From Augochlora pura (taxonomy: Eukaryota; Arthropoda; Insecta; Hymenoptera; Halictidae): a stretch of DNA of 64,000 nt. The stretch spans positions 22,071,640-22,135,639 of the forward strand of contig NC_135781.1 of NCBI RefSeq assembly GCF_028453695.1, in the 5' to 3' direction. A program made the position numbers and the translations under genes. The notes beneath the pieces were generated by a model. It was not told the DNA's origin and ran no database searches. It saw nothing but the letters and a program-made list of their open reading frames with translations. The number at the start of each line of letters is the position of its first letter. Within the stretch, counting starts at the first letter, position 1. Positions 12,809 through 25,222 of the stretch are shown one piece after another.

Positions 12809-15675
12809 TATAATTCAATGGGGCCGTTAAGACGGCATTACGGTACCGCGATACATTTTTTGGTTGCACAACGCTCTGTCGCATATGCGTATCGCAATGC
12901 AGATGACCTTCCATGAAACGGCTCTTAAGGTATTCTAGTCTACGCCAGAAGATCGATTCTGTTTCAGAAAAAATTTAATAACGAACGGTTTCGTTTAGGC
13001 GGGTCGTCTAAGAACCGACCGCATGGCGGATGGTCCGTACGCGGTCCGACGTGTTTGTTCTCTTTTATTTGAGAATTTGCTGACACATTTCATGATTCGA
13101 TTATATGTATAACAACTAGACAGCGGGCATTGATTGATGCATTTATGATGAGAGTGGACATTTGGGATTTAACCCTTTTAGTTCGGAACAATGATTCAGT
13201 ATCAGTTGTCAGCTACACTTGCGAAAATGTTGTTTTCTTAATATCAGTTCCACTTCTTATTTCGTCTTCCTTTTTGAATTTTTTAATTATTAGGTTTGAT
13301 AAAATTTTTGCGGCTCCATTTTGAATTTTTACCAAATTATAAAAAACGGGTATGGTATAGTTCATTTAGGTACTTTTTTCGTGGGCGCTGAGAGGGCTAA
13401 GATAGTGAAAAGATTCGAAGAAACATAAAATGTGGATTTTGTACAGATCAATTACGTTAATCGGAGCAGATTAATTTTATTTCGAATCAAGATCCGTAGT
13501 CTAGTAATAATATTCTAAATTATTTTAAACGGTTTAGAAACAGTAGAGAGCTGCTTACATATCGTGTAATCATTGTGGTTATTAATCATGAATATCATTT
13601 AAAACGGCAAAATAATAATAGTTTTTGCAAAAATCAATGTTGAGTCTAGCTCGATTGAAGACCGCAAAGGTTCCGGACCTAATTGCAATTTATAGGATTG
13701 AAGATGAACGTTCTGGTTAACTCCCCTCTAGGTTTATTTGACTCAAAGGTGAACCTTCGATTTTAACCATATTATGGAACTTTAGGGTTTCCGGTGATTC
13801 CATATCAGTTTCCTGTATACTGATTATTGCTCATACATTGCGAGACAATTTGATATATCGTTTCTTCAGTATTTTGCGTCTCTCAGTTTAAATTATTTTA
13901 GGAAAGATTATAAAATATTTGTATTTTAGAAAGGTCCAAGTGTGTCATTTCATAGCTTGAGAAAATTGGGGTACCGTTTCAGGATACTCTGAAATTATTT
14001 GTGATGGTGAATATATATACATATATTTGTATACAATAATTAAAGTCAGCATCATCAGATTGTGTACATTGCACGAAAGTTAAAAATAAAATTTCTTTGT
14101 TAATTTTAATTCTTGAAATATAAATATCCTTACTTCCTGAACAGTGCGCATGAATTAAATATTCTGATCTTTTTGTTACGGGACGATAACTTTATTTCAA
14201 GAACCATGTTAAATTATTTATACAAGATTCGAGAAAAATTTAGATTGAATGCTTGACGTTTAGAAAATAAAATCAAGTAAGTGGCGTGAAAAGGTCAAAT
14301 TATATGAAGAAAGTATCTAAATTTTTGTGTTTATGTTAAATAAAAGACAGTAGATTGTAGATACAAGGTAGTATATAGAATAAGGGGGACCATTGATTAA
14401 AAAAAGGTAGGATGGGGAACATGCAATCGAAAATTGAGACGCAAGGATTAGGAAGGATCTAGATATGGCTGCCGTGAAATCTCTAAGCGCCCGCTTCGCA
14501 AGGGTTTAAATAACAGCACAATCACTTTCTTAGCATTTTATTTTGCCGGTTATTAAATTTATTCTTTAATTCTTACAATTAATTGCTTAAAATATACTTT
14601 TATATTTATTCCTTGCAGTGAACATTTTAAAAATTACAAAGAATATAAACACACCTTTGATATATATGTATATCAACGAAAGCACTAAATAGTCAATAAT
14701 TTATTGCATCACAGAGAAGCATATAATACGTTTAAAATTATTTATAATGTTTCTAGCAGAGATTTTCACAGTTTCTTTTAAATTATAAAACATTTGTTAT
14801 TCTTATTCGCATAAAATTGTACATGTTCATAATAAATATAGTTTATCCGAGGAAATAATACTGTTAATTTTAGCAACATTTTACTATGGAATTTAATGCA
14901 TTTACTTTTTTATTGTTCCTCAACTACTACATTTCGGAAGACGGACCATTTTTATAACTATACTTCGCCAGTTGCAAGACACAGAAAATAATATATATAG
15001 ATATTCTTACATTCTTCTGATTCTTTCATTGTTTTAATTTTTATCTACTCGTTTCGGCCATAATTACATAAAATCCGCCACTTTTGATTATTCTTTTTGA
15101 AGATATTTAGTGTAGACTTATCAGCAGATTGAGGATTTTATACATTTTCGACAAAAATTGCTAGATCAAAAACAGAACTGTAAAGAAATTAAAGGAATCC
15201 AAGAATATTTTATGATATGTACAACTTATTAAAATTATACACTTATCAGAATTGTTAAAAGAGGAACGACATTTTCATCTGATTTGCGTTCTCTACAATT
15301 AACTCAGACAATTATTTTACATAAAGTTTCGCCGTCTACATTATTAATCTTTCATAATTAGGTGACGATTTAAATACACTGGTTCAAAATGTCCCAGTAA
15401 TCGTAGTTCGAGGATTAATACGATTTCCAGGTCTAATAGGAACTATGCCTAAATTCTGGTATCTTCAACCCTTAAGGTATTAGTAGGTTTGGAAGGATTA
15501 TTTAAATACATGCAAGAAAATGTATTACAAATATTATTTTTTCTGTTTAAGGTATATTTTTTTTTACAATACTCTTAAGCAATACATTTAGGTATCAGCG
15601 AAAATAAAATATAGAGATTTATAAAAGGATCAAATTCTCCGAACATTTTTCGAGTCTCCCTTAATCGTGATAGGG

Positions 15676-15926
15676 TTAACCCCTTGCACTACGATTCTTT
15701 TCACGCTGCGTTGATTAGTACTTATTTATCCTTAACATTTTTAATAATAGGACTAGACAATTTTTGTTTCTTTTATTGTCTTTATGTACTTTTGTCTCTA
15801 AACTTTGACAACAGACGAATTTATATTTATTTCGATGTGGAAGAAATTAATAATATTTATATTTAGTAGATCTTGCATGAAATCTGTATCACGAGTCTAA
15901 CTCGTTATTATAGTGCAAGGGATTAA
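15676..15926 (+). mobile_element. TTAA-ended MITE, copy 4 (best preserved)
   Basis: Termini TTAACCCCTTGCACTA and TAGTGCAAGGGATTAA are inverted repeats of 16 bases with one mismatch, with TTAA at each end as expected for a piggyBac-type target. The near-palindrome ACGAGTC-T-AACTCGT is at 15891-15905. Length is 251 bases. Neighbouring sequence is plain AT-rich DNA. Confidence 0.85.
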
Positions 15927-16369
15927 TGAGTTCGAAACGTTGCATAAAAATCCATACGGTAACGATTGTAAATAACTGGTTAGATGGATTTGGTTAACAC
16001 GATGGAAAATACTTGTTGCTAGGGGTGGCAGTGATTCCAGAACGACGAAGTGACTGAAGAAACCGCGAAGTCAACTAACGTTCGGCAACAAAGAAATCAC
16101 GGAGCGAGACTGTTCGAGATTCGCCGTCGCGGGTGCACGAAGTGGAAAGAATTCGCAGCCCCCAACGGTCGAAAGCGAGCGGGAGAGAAAGTGAGGAGGA
16201 CTAAAGAGGAGCCAGGGCCAGGGAATGAAGGGGTGGCGCTCGCAGGGAGCCTCCTGTAATGATCTTACGGCCGTGGTAACTTTTTTAATCAGCGCCCGGT
16301 TTAATTATACGGTCGATGAGGAAGGTGCTCGTCCTCCTCTTCCCTGGACCACCCCTCTTGCTCTCACTC

Positions 16370-16475
16370 GTTCTCCTCTCACTTTTTCTCCCTCTTTCTC
16401 TCTTTTCTCTCTTTTTCTTTCTCTCTCTACCCCCCACCTTTCTTTCTCTCTCTCTCTCTCCCTCTCTCTCTCTAG
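16370..16475. repeat. Polypyrimidine CT tract
   Basis: About 100 bases of nearly pure pyrimidine on the plus strand with (CT)n runs. It creates long false open frames rich in Ser/Leu or Arg/Glu. Confidence 0.85.
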
Positions 16476-16804
16476 CCACCACTTCTTCCGTCACTGCCTC
16501 TTCTGGCTTTCCTCATCAATCCCTCGCGCAGACCCGACCAGTCGTCCTAACTAGGCACCGACTCGCAAACAAGATTTAACTTATTACGCCCGAACGATTC
16601 CTCCTTCGCCTCCTTTTGCCCTTCGCGGTGAAATCCCGCAGGAAATTTTGAGACGTTTTTAAACGGACTTTGTCGCGGGGGTGAATCTTCGGATTGCTCT
16701 GCGAGAAAATGTCTGATGCGGCAACTTGAACCCACGAGGGCAACCGGCGCCGGCCGATTTTTTACGTGGCTTTAAGCGATTGTTTATCGAAGCGAACCGA
16801 ATCT

Positions 16805-16960
16805 TCGTGTTTTATTTTAACACTTTAAGGACCGCGCGGGAAACCTGGCAGACTTCATAAAATTAAAGTATTTAATTCAATCAAATTAAAACTACGATGT
16901 AAAGTTATATGATATCAATTACTTTTTCGTCGTTACTAACCTCTTGAAAGTGTCAATAAG
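16805..16960 (+). repeat. Dispersed repeat, copy B (pairs with 11.43 kb)
   Basis: Same order of blocks as copy A. Its start TTAACACTTTAAGG and a reversed CTTGAAAGTGTCAA near 16950 could be the two ends of another TTAA element, but the match is weak. Confidence 0.5.
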
Positions 16961-17930
16961 ATTAAGAAATTCAAATTCAAATTGAAAATTAAATTCGAAA
17001 TAATTCGGTCATCGAAGTGTGGGTGACGCGGCAATCAAAGTGATAATAGCGTCATTGTGACACAGTTTTTTAATAGTGCAATTATGGTATATTTTATTAA
17101 TAATATTAATGAAATAAATTTTGTTAGCAATATAATTGTGATAAATTTTTTTAAAAGTTGCGCTGCATTTTTTATTGAACCATTCTGATTCTTGTAAAGT
17201 AGTATGTGATGGTTATTCTTTATAAAAGGATAAAAGTCTTGTTTGTCATTGAAAAATTTAAAGTAATTTTTAAAGAACTTTGAACACATTTAAATGGCCA
17301 AAAATAGAGCTAAAATTAAATGCTCAACATTTCTTGTACAACATTCTAGCTAAGGGAACGGTCATATTTAAATACACACTGCACATATTGTAAATATTTT
17401 CGTAGACCGTGCACAATTTTGAATTAAAATACAATTTGTACTTATTCAGCAACGGTGGAGAGCTCGAATGTAAGAGTACAGGAGTGCGGCAGGGGTGGGG
17501 ATAGGGGGTGGTTCTACAGCCAATGATACAATTCAAACTCCACTGCTGTGCAATGGCGGCTGCCAGAAATTCGATCTCCTCGAATATACCTCGCTAAATC
17601 TGTTTAATCAACTTCTTAATTGTAATAATTATTAGAATTATTAATAATAATTGTATATCTATTTAAAAAACACGAAACTATCTAGTACCTTTATCAATAA
17701 CGCGCTGTATCAAAGAAGGTTTATATTAACCCTTATTTGCACTCTTAGTACTGTAATCGTGATATTTAAAATCAAGAACTACGCTATTAATTTTTAATAA
17801 AAAACTATCAGTAGGAACATGAATTTGTAACTGTGGGCAAATGTTGAAGTCAAATAGAGAACGTGTCGAAGTCAATGATCATTGATCTTCTTCAAAAGGC
17901 AAATGCTAAATCCTGAATGGTATTCGAAGC

Positions 17931-18130
17931 GAACCTGTGAACCGTTTTACCTGGTCGCGTGCCACCTACCTGCTGTGCTTCGGACAGGTAGGATATCGAT
18001 GCTATTGGGTATCGAATCAATAGTGCGAAAATAATAGAAGGTATCGATACCTGTTGCTGCAGGCCCGTTTTGTTACCTGCCTCAACGTTCGCTTCCATGT
18101 AGTATCACTCAACCCAATCGCCCATCCCCC
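17931..18130. promoter_or_regulatory. Candidate enhancer: five CAGGTA sites and a TATCGATA palindrome
   Basis: CAGGTA on either strand at 17948-17953, 17967-17972 (as CAGGTAG), 17985-17990 (as CAGGTAG), 18048-18053 and 18074-18079: five in 132 bases, where about 0.06 are expected in random sequence. The 12-base palindrome GGTATCGATACC (18040-18051) contains TATCGATA, the DREF-type element. CAGGTAG is the Zelda-type site of Drosophila, and CAGGTA/G also suits Snail/ZEB-class zinc fingers. Which factor acts here is inference. Confidence 0.5.
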
Positions 18131-18400
18131 TCTGTCTACCTTTTTTGGCAAACATAGTCCTGCACTACGATATTCTTTTTCTTAATCAACATTGATGTTT
18201 TAGTAACCACGAGGTTTTAATAACTTTTTAAATAAAATTATAGATCAGTATACAAAATAAAAATTTTTTAAATCGGCTGCACGAAACAGAGAACTTTTAA
18301 AAAAATCAGTATTTACATCTACTGATAGTTTTTTATCCGGCAATTTTTGTAATAATTTTGTAATTATAAATAGTATATTTAAAATAATACATTGATGCTT

Positions 18401-18652
18401 TTAACCCCTTGCCGTGCCATTTTCTTTAGAAATTGTACGATTAGAATTTCTTCAATCGCACTAAATTCTTAGCTGAAAAAGGAAATTTTATATATATCGT
18501 GTGCTTATGTCTACTTGAATGTTTAAATGTTGGTAACGAGAGAATAAAATTTTATTTCCAGTTAAAGGAACGGATGAATATTCATACCTAATAACTTATT
18601 ACTAGAAATCTCCGTCATGAGTCTGACTCGTTAAAATACGGCAAGGGGTTAA
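18401..18652 (+). mobile_element. TTAA-ended MITE, copy 5 (CCCCTTGCCGT subfamily)
   Basis: Starts TTAACCCCTTGCCGT and ends ACGGCAAGGGGTTAA, a perfect 15-base inverted terminal repeat. The subterminal palindrome ATGAGTC-T-GACTCGT (18617-18631) matches the other copies, but the interior differs and instead matches 5.04 and 29.35 kb. This defines a second subfamily sharing ends and palindrome. Confidence 0.85.
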
Positions 18653-21600
18653 AGTCTCTTCATTTTCTAAGTTTCATACACCTATTTACTTTTGTCATAA
18701 AACTCATAGCTTAAATGTTATTTACACGGGCGCAAGGTTACAATACATATAAATTCCAAGACATAATCCTTAAATGAGTGTTTAAAAATTAATTAATCTC
18801 TTTTAGTTTATAACGAACCGCAGATTTTATGTAGCCACGACAAAAAATAAGTATATCGAATAGACAATAGTAAAATTATTTAAGAATTGAAAAATATTGT
18901 TGCAGCACGTTACGCTCAATAAAATAATAAAAGAAAGAATGTATGTTACATACAATCATTGCAAATAATTTTTATTTTGCATATAAATCAGCGATCTATT
19001 TATTAAATTTCGACAGAGAGAAAAGAATTACAAAACAGTTGGTTCACTAGTCGTTCACTTGCATGATAAAAATCGTGTGTCTCTGGAAAAATAAAATATT
19101 CAATACGCAAAATGGCAGTCTCGACCAATAACAGTGGAAAGTGACAGTGGAAATTCACGTACGCCATTTTCCTTTCGACCCCGTTGTTAAAAGTACAAGC
19201 TATAAGTAAGCATAAAATGAAGTTTTAATGGCGCGGGTGTTCGATTCTGCTATCGTTCTCCCTTCATCTTATTTGCTTCCTTTTTTTGTGTCGGAGGGGG
19301 TCGATAATCGCCATCGTTACGTTTTATTCGGCACCGTTAACGGTAGCTCGAGTTTACGAAGGATTTTCGAGGTAAGCGGTGTAAAATCGCTCCGCTGACT
19401 TTCTACGATTTCCTTTCTGACAATGTCGGCGACGAGAGTTAATTACTGCGTAATTAACGTGTAAGGTAATCCCCGACTTACGTTTCCGTTCGAACGGGAG
19501 ACCGAGATGATTGTAATTAGCGCGTAGCTTTGTAAGATCTATCGCTTTGATGGGGGTGGCTTTCAATGGAATCTTATTTTTCAGAGGGCCATGAACGCCG
19601 TTCCCTCCGGTACCCAAATTTTGCACACAGAGCCGTCAATCCTAATTAGTCCCTGCATTTTTCAAACACTGGTCGGGTCGAATTAAATTCGATAAACTGG
19701 ATATTTCAATCGTGATATCAAATCAATTTCTGACTTTTGTTTGCATTCTACTAAATAATGAATTGCATAATATCTTCACAAATCAATTCATTCTTCCTAA
19801 ATATATTGAATTTTTCAATATTATTTTTATTATTGTTATTAGAAATGTTATTAAACAAGCACGTAATAAAGGATTCACTACATAGTGTTTAATCTTTTTA
19901 TTTTAGTGTTAACATACGAATTTATGACTAACCTGCTTTATACAGAAAGTTAATTCTTTTGTACAATATGTTCTATCAAAAGGTTTGCAAGAAGCGAATT
20001 GAACGTTACTGAAAAATAAAGAGGTTCGAAGATGTCCAAAGTGTCGTGAGATTTAGTAAAATTTGAATCAGGACGACGTTATCGACCGTAAAACTACCCC
20101 TGTAATGTTCAGGCACCCTTCGGCAGAGGGTGCATGACTCAGCTTCCCCCCTCCACCGAACCAAATCCGACAAGATAGAGACTCCCTTTACCGACGAAGT
20201 TGATCACGCTGCAGTTCTCTGTTTTACCGCGTCAGTGATTCTCAAACCACAACCCCCTTTAATTTCCACGTTTGAACGTATCTCACGTATCGAATGCGAC
20301 GACTCGCCTTGCTCCTAAACGATTTATGCCCGCGATAAAACAGTCACTTATGCGCTGAAAGCGTTCAAATTGCTTGTATAAATTTCAATTCGCCGTCTTA
20401 CCGAGTTAATTGCGTTCGTTCATCTTCCAGCAGCCTATTTCGACGCATTCAAACGACTCTTTAACGCACAATAATACTTTGCGTGGCCACAGCTATTTGA
20501 ATGCCGGGTGCATTTGCTACTGTCTGTTGAAATTTTTGTTTTATGATCCAGGATTCGAAGCTGGAGTCAATTGAATTTATTATTGCTGAATGTTCAATAA
20601 TTTTTTAAATACCATCGATTGTAACTAAAAGTCGATTAATTAATACCGTTAGTCATTCGATGTGTTATGAGTTATATTAGATATATTCCATCATTTATTC
20701 CGCGAATTATGTTATGCGTTTATAAAAAAATGAGTAGGTGAAATATAAAATAGTAGGTAAACTTGAGAAAATTAGTAAAAGCTAAATAAAAATCTATTTC
20801 GTTTCAGTAAATTGTAATTCATGTAGAATATTTTTATTTCGCATAAAGTTCTACCGTTTAGCTACTATTCAACCCCCATAACAAGAGATGCACAAACAAC
20901 TGTGATTATGGTTTCATATCTTGAACAATAAAAAATTACAAGGTTTGAGAATACATAAAACAGAAACGACGTTCGAGATAATATTATTTTATTATTATTA
21001 TTTCACTATATAATATTCGTTTAGACACAATTCTTTAAAATTTAGTTAATAAATTTTGGTAGATAAAGTGTTTAGTCGTATTAAATTTTGTTATATAAAT
21101 TATTCAGTCTACCAAATAAATTTCGCGACAAACCTACAGAATAAAAATCACCGGCGACGACGTTACACGTTGATTTCATGGAACACTCGCAGTTCTGGCA
21201 ACATAATCGAATGTATTGCGGAACGAGTGCGACCGAATTCGCAAGGAATCGCGATTTGACAAGCAGCAGAGCCGGTTCTTGCCCGGGCAATGTATTCTCT
21301 CCTGTAAAAACAGTTATTATTTTTTCGACGATTGTTCGAGCAGGCAGATGTATACTGAAAGGCCGGTTCTCTTTCTCTTTCGCACTCGCAGCCTCGAAAC
21401 GGGGAAATTTGCATACGCGGGAACGAATCGCTGGATCCGGAAGGATGTCAGGTAGCGATGCCGTCGCAGTTCCAGCATTGGTGAGCGCACGGTGAAAATG
21501 AAGTGGCCCAGGGCATTAATAACTATACAAAAGGGCCTTAAGACCGGGGTGGGAAACGCGGACCACCATGCATAAATTAAATCGAAACGAGTTCCACGAG

Positions 21601-22706
21601 ACAACGGACCCGGAAGGGTCGAACGCCGTCATTCTATGCTCGAACGCTGTACTTGTCGGTTGTGTTGCCGTTTCCATTAACAGTCTATAGAAATTATCGT
21701 TCACTGTGTCAACATTCTTGCTCTTAACTGCTCGTAGACGGGGATTCTTTGAAATAACAATAACATCTTTCTAGGAAAATTAAATCGAGGCTATTGTAAA
21801 TTGAACTATTGGGTTTTTATTAAAGTAATGAAATTATCTTTTTAATTTCTAAATTTATTTTTATTAAATTAATAAAATTAGTTTGTTAATTTTGAATTCT
21901 TCTTATTAATTTAGTAAAATATAATAAGCATATAATAACAATCTTATTATAGTTATAAACACATTTACATCAGATTAAAAAATAGCTTTGCATATTCAAT
22001 GTGATCTTTGTGGTGTATGCCATGTGAACTGTTAAATTATTCGTTTTCACTTTTATTGGTTGACGTTTGTCCATGACGAATTAATTTACATTTTTAATAA
22101 AAATGAATCTACAAACATAAATGTTACTAGTCTTACAATGAATACTTGCTCTGCTATTAACTCTTTGGGGAAGAGAATTTTGTATGCTGCATTCTATTGA
22201 AACAAGGTTATATATCGAACAGTTAAATGTTAAAATTAAATTAAGAAAAAGATTTGTTCAATGATATTGTTCGACAATGAGCCTTTTCTTACTACCCTAA
22301 AGATAATACAATGTACCATTTTTTGAAGCGTTCGTTTTTTAGAAAAGGATTTCTGTCTCATTAATGAAATCTGTAAATATTATTATTAATATGAATATTA
22401 ATTATTCGGACACTGTTCAGTAAAATTTCATTGCGTCAATAGAACGAGGGACTTAGACAAATTTTTATTTGTGAAAAGTACATTTTAGGAAACAGACGAA
22501 CGCATTATGTCTGACCGAAGAATTCGTGCTCCACCATGAAAATCAATTATGTTAAAATTCGATTGTATGCGGTGCTGCGAACAATATTCACCCCTCCCGA
22601 TCTGAAAAGACGCGAATGAGGTACGCGTCGAGTTGTAACGACATTGCGCGGAGGATTAAGTCCGATGATCAGCATTGATAAAGACGCAAATCCCTGAGGA
22701 AGCTAG

Positions 22707-22729
22707 GGAGAGAGAGAGAGAGAGAGAGG
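22707..22729. repeat. (AG)n microsatellite
   Basis: About eleven AG units in a GC-rich block. Confidence 0.85.
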
Positions 22730-23056
22730 AGTGCCGAAGAAGAAAGAGGGAAACGTGTCCACCGGCGTTGAAAAATGCGAGGACATTGCGATGTTCTCGT
22801 TCTTCCGATCCCCTTTGGCCTGTCCCAAACGAGACAGAGACCAGCGTCCCCGATAATCTGTATAAATTGCCGTGATCACTCCTCATCAGGTTTATTGAAT
22901 TAATACTATGTTGCAGCCTCAGCTTCGGCCCTTAGTCAGCGATCGTCTGGATCAGGGAGCTTCAAAAATGTAATTTTCATCTTTAAATGCTGAGAGAGAA
23001 GAGACGGAGAAGTTTCTTGCTCGGAGAACGAAGTCAGCACAAAACTGTTGAAACAC

Positions 23057-23293
23057 TTAACCCTTTACGGTAGTATTAAGTTTATACATAGGTGTCATGC
23101 TTATCAGAATGAATTTTTGTTCAACGAATGGTAATACGTAATATGCTAGATTAAGAAGGAAAATTAAAGTTTATTGATACTTTTTTAAAGTTTAAATGTA
23201 TGTAACATAATAATATGTTTTATGAAGAAATGAAGAAAGTAAATAAATAGCTTTGGTGGCTGAGAGTAGATATATACGACCGCAAAGGATTAA
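23057..23293. mobile_element. TTAA-ended MITE with CCCTTTGCGGTCGTAT ends
   Basis: Left end TTAACCCTTTACGGTAGTAT and right end ATACGACCGCAAAGGATTAA are inverted repeats of 20 bases with four mismatches, TTAA on both sides, 237 bases in total and non-coding inside. A solitary right-type end GACCGCAAAGGGTTAA is at 35532-35547, probably a relic of the same family. Confidence 0.75.
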
Positions 23294-23416
23294 CGCTAGC
23301 TGCACCAAGCCCTAAATACGACTAATGCATATTGCTTTATCACGATGCCAGGACTGAATTTATTTAAACTTCGTACGATTTCTCTTATAATGTACACTGC
23401 AATAATGAAGTGCAGA

Positions 23417-23439
23417 AATAAAAAATAAAAAATAAAAAA
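23417..23439. repeat. A-rich AAAAAAT repeat
   Basis: Three units of aaaaaat in AT-rich sequence. Confidence 0.7.
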
Positions 23440-25021
23440 CCAGTCATTTTAACCGGTGTCGTAGTTCTGTTAAGTACATTATTTAGAAGTCTTTGTAATA
23501 CGTCTTCAATTTTTTCAAGCTGGAATTATTTTTTCAACAAGTGCAACATATTCAAGAGAATATTTTCTGTTTTCAAATCGTTGATACTATAAAAACTCGT
23601 TCTTAAAAAATGACTTAGTAAATTGTACTATCCCAGCTTGCATTATAATAAAAATGGCTACAAGCTTCAATAAAAAACGTTAGTCAATTTTATCGTATTT
23701 TAAGGATATCCATTGCTTCTTCTAAACGATTTCCAGCCGAAGAAATTAGTGTACTATTCACTCCAGCAGGTTATGTTGGAGCACCTGTGTTATTTTTCAT
23801 AAAGTAAAAAGAACGGGTTAAATAGTGTATTAAATATTAGAGTAAAAATGCAAGTGTCGAACAAATGATTCGTTTTGAGGGAGTAGCGCGATTCGACAGG
23901 ATAAACGAAAGCATCAGATGTCATCAGATGTTTGGGGCTGTCGCAGTAACTCATCTTGCAACTTGCACCCCGGCTGGCTCCGCCAACCCAGACAGTTTTG
24001 TTCGTTTTTGTCGGGCGGAAAGCAATTGTTTCGACCTGGCAGTCTGCAAGAGAGAAAGAATAAAGTACCAGGAGTGGTCGGAAAGGTGGTGTGGGGGACA
24101 GAAATTATAAATGCGCGACTGCCAGCGACACCCCATTACTCGGTCGGCAGGCCCTCTTCTTTTCGGCGCCATTGCATCGAAAATGCTTGCACGGCGAAAA
24201 ACAAAAGACGAACACTGTGGACTCCCTTTCGAGAGTTGTTTTTTCACTCGTATTAATGCGGTACGCGGCGCCGCGGCCAGATACACGGTTAAAATATTAA
24301 AACGTGCGCGGAATTTCGAGCGGAACGTGTCGGCGAATTTTTTCCCCGAGCGAACCGCTATGCTAGAAACAATATTTATATATCGCACGATTATGGTCGG
24401 CTACCAATGCTAGAAACGTATAATTCGTTTTACCGACTAGATTTTCCTTCGGCGAGAATGAAACGGAGTTAGTTTTTCTCGGTCTGCGGTTTATAAATTG
24501 AAAACGAGCGCGACTCGGTGTTCCCGGATAAAGTATGACGCGTTTTTGCTGTTTTATTAATTGAACATTTCGCTCGGTGTCTGCATATTGCGGGGCTCGC
24601 ATGATAAGGCCGGGAGACACGACCATTCTCCTTTCTTCTTATTTCCTTTTTTCCCCATTCGCTTCAACCTCGTAAATCCGCGTCCATGTTGGCCTGGGGT
24701 TGAACGCGCACTCCGACGCGCATCGATCCGAGGCGTTGCGACGCCTGCCTTTCTTTTTGGATCCTCGGTATGTGTTTCCCTTCGAACCTACCGGCGAATG
24801 CCATCTCCGCTCTTCTTTCTCCGTGTCTCTATTCAAACATTATAGAAATATGCCGGGGAAATATTAATAATAACCTGCACGCCGAACTGTGATCACGGAC
24901 TGCAGTCTCCGTGCATAAGCTGCACAATTTTTCCGGGAAACAGCGAATTCCTTTCAATACAATTTATTATTATTTTCACGAAACATCGAACTCCACTTAA
25001 TCTCGAATAATTTAATTCTTA

Positions 25022-25222
25022 AATAAAACCTTAAATTGAAATTTATACTTTAAATATATACCATAAATTTGTATTTAAACTTCAAATATAAATCTTAAAT
25101 ATGAACCTTAAATTTATACATTAAATATTAACCATCGATTTAAACCTTAAATACAAACTTCAAATTTAAACCTTATATATATATATAAACCTCAAATATA
25201 AATATTGGATTTAAATCATAAT
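25022..25222 (+). repeat. Degenerate tandem repeat of 13-14 bases
   Basis: About 14 drifting units of the form AAACCTTAAATATAA, with a (TA)n run at 25175-25186. Composition is almost entirely A and T with a regular C or CC. Decayed minisatellite. Confidence 0.65.

Larger units (their letters stand above)
10711..15675. other. Intergenic or intronic; GC island 11580-12520
   Basis: 10711-11430 and 13080-15675 are AT-rich with nothing recognised except a TTAACCC end at 13168. The island at 11580-12520 is strongly CpG-rich, with a CT tract and open frames in every phase. 12830-13070 is a smaller GC-rich block after the mariner relic. Confidence 0.5.
15927..23056. other. Intergenic or intronic; several islands
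   Basis: GC-richer blocks at 16020-16800, 17450-17590, 17930-18130 (regulatory candidate), 19030-19680, 20090-20540, 21160-21760 and 22560-23050 alternate with AT-rich DNA. A minus-strand fragment at about 20408-20456 (ATG, 15 codons, then GTAAGA) could mimic a first exon but stands alone. No gene supported. Confidence 0.45.

Noticed and set aside
16225..16579. Leu/Ser-rich and Arg/Glu-rich frames over the CT tract
   Set aside because: They are translations of a polypyrimidine microsatellite.
20408..20456. Possible minus-strand first exon (ATG, 15 codons, GTAAGA)
   Set aside because: Too short to support alone and nothing downstream joins to it.
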